Positions 5,801 to 6,398 of a stretch of 6,398 bases of DNA are shown piece after piece. Every line of letters begins with the position of its first letter. Position 1 is the stretch's first letter. A program made the translations under genes and the position numbers. Below the pieces are notes generated by a model. The model had not been told where the DNA came from and did not search any database. It was given only the letters and a program-made list of their open reading frames with translations. This stretch comes from Chlamydiia bacterium (GTDB taxonomy: Bacteria > Chlamydiota > Chlamydiia > Chlamydiales > FEN-1388). The DNA lies in NCBI GenBank assembly GCA_003170575.1, contig PMZB01000118.1:1-6398 (forward strand), written 5' to 3'.

Positions 5801-5898
5801 GATTTATCCTAGGTAACCTCCTTTTTGCTTCAACAAGATCCATCTCTATACTCAAAAAAGCACAACAAAGAACGCCTCTCAATAGTTATCAATTGTTT
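5801..5898. other. Short spacer between the repeat protein and the GyrI-like gene
   Basis: The 98 bases hold the ribosome sites of the GyrI-like gene. A TATAGA on the minus strand could be a -10 box, but it has no well-spaced -35 partner. No terminator hairpin with a T-run is visible, so read-through from the upstream gene is possible. Confidence 0.4.
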
Positions 5899-6398
5899 TT
5901 ATGGATCTACAGTCCCTACTGTCTTACCTTTTCGTTTATAGATATTTTGTGTCTCAGCAAATGCGACGCTTCTATCATGATCATCACAAATGTGTTTTAT
6001 AACCGCATCTGCTTGGTCAAAAAGATCTGCCTTGGCCAGATACTCCGCAAGTGTCCTGAGAGTAACGTCCTTTCCACCTTTATCAGAAATTTTTTCTGCT
6101 ACCTCAAGGGCCCGGTCTAACTGACCTGCTTTGCCCAGATACCCTGTAATTACCCTGAGAGTAAAGTCCTTTTCATGGTCATCAGAATTTTTTTCTGCAA
6201 CCTCAAGCGCCCGGGCTAACTGACCTGCTTTGGCCAGATACTCCGCAAGTATCCTGAGAGTAACGTCCTTTTCACCTTTATCAGAAATTTTTTCTGCTAC
6301 CTCACGTAACCGGGCTAACTGACCTGCTTTGGCCAGATACTCCGCAAGTATCCTGAGAGCAAAGTCCTTTCCTTTTTTATCAGAAATTTTTTCTGCTA
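5899..6398 (-). CDS. 3' end of a TPR-like helical-repeat protein (N-terminus outside window)
   Basis: The minus-strand frame is open from the window edge to TAA at 5899-5901, giving the last 165 residues of a larger protein. It consists of four consecutive 33-residue units (consensus AEKISDKGEKDVTLRILAEY followed by LAKAGQLARALEV) and a degenerate fifth unit ending in KGKTVGTVDP. Each unit looks like a helix-turn-helix hairpin. The L..LA..L........A spacing resembles TPR motifs but with period 33 instead of 34. Such solenoids usually bind proteins; in host-associated bacteria they may be effectors or surface-complex scaffolds, but nothing here shows which. No membrane segment or enzyme motif is visible. 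The first units are very similar at DNA level, indicating recent repeat expansion. The start and full length cannot be judged. This frame carries no gene in the usual ATG-to-stop sense within the window and is therefore easy to miss. Confidence 0.82.
   Translation of the reverse strand, partial: AEKISDKKGKDFALRILAEYLAKAGQLARLREVAEKISDKGEKDVTLRILAEYLAKAGQLARALEVAEKNSDDHEKDFTLRVITGYLGKAGQLDRALEVAEKISDKGGKDVTLRTLAEYLAKADLFDQADAVIKHICDDHDRSVAFAETQNIYKRKGKTVGTVDP
6001..6396 (-). repeat. Four tandem 99-bp coding repeats
   Basis: Units lie at 6298-6396, 6199-6297, 6100-6198 and 6001-6099, each exactly 99 bp and in frame. The two outermost units (6298-6396 and 6199-6297) differ at about 11 of 99 positions and share a 48-bp identical block, while the units nearer the 3' end of the gene are more diverged. 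This gradient fits duplication by slippage or unequal recombination toward the gene interior. Confidence 0.9.

Noticed and set aside
6001..6396. CRISPR array
   Set aside because: The 99-bp units are in-frame coding repeats with no short repeat and unique spacer structure, and translate into 33-residue helical units.

Overview
The window is a stretch of bacterial accessory metabolism in which every supportable gene lies on the minus strand. Its core (251-5049) is a compact six-gene operon for a cytoplasmic bifunctional NAD(P)-linked [NiFe] hydrogenase of the group 3b (sulfhydrogenase, HydBGDA/Hyh) type. In transcription order it reads: beta subunit (two [4Fe-4S]), gamma subunit (FAD/NAD(P)/[2Fe-2S] reductase), delta small subunit (three FeS clusters), alpha large subunit ([NiFe] site), a large-subunit maturation endopeptidase, and a very short HypA. 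All junctions are 5-nt gaps or overlaps of 4-22 nt, so the genes are almost certainly co-transcribed and translationally coupled. Electrons would run between the [NiFe] centre in alpha, the FeS chain in delta, the FeS clusters of beta and the flavin and NAD(P) site of gamma. The protease and HypA finish the nickel site. The other maturation genes (hypB, C, D, E, F) are not in this window.

Upstream of the operon, 5050-5305 is an intergenic region with a candidate sigma70-type promoter very close to the first ATG, a perfect 14-bp palindrome just upstream of it, and a cluster of three AACCCRGAAA-like motifs (two in tandem, one inverted). Further upstream is a stand-alone GyrI-like/AraC effector-binding-domain protein (5306-5800) with no DNA-binding domain. 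Before it is the 3' end of a protein made of near-identical 33-residue helical-hairpin (TPR-like) repeats, cut by the window edge (5899-6398).

Downstream of hypA, 1-250 holds no convincing gene. It has a weak TTG-start reading frame with one hydrophobic segment, and the outermost ~22 bases look like they could be a transposon end.

Organism: moderately AT-rich DNA with mixed ATG/GTG starts and Shine-Dalgarno sites indicates a bacterium. The combination of a Cass2/GyrI-like stand-alone domain and 33-residue TPR-like repeats recalls environmental Chlamydiae (Parachlamydia-like) or other host-associated lineages. This is a weak impression from memory, not something the sequence proves. If correct, a complete 3b hydrogenase operon there would be the most interesting aspect of the window.
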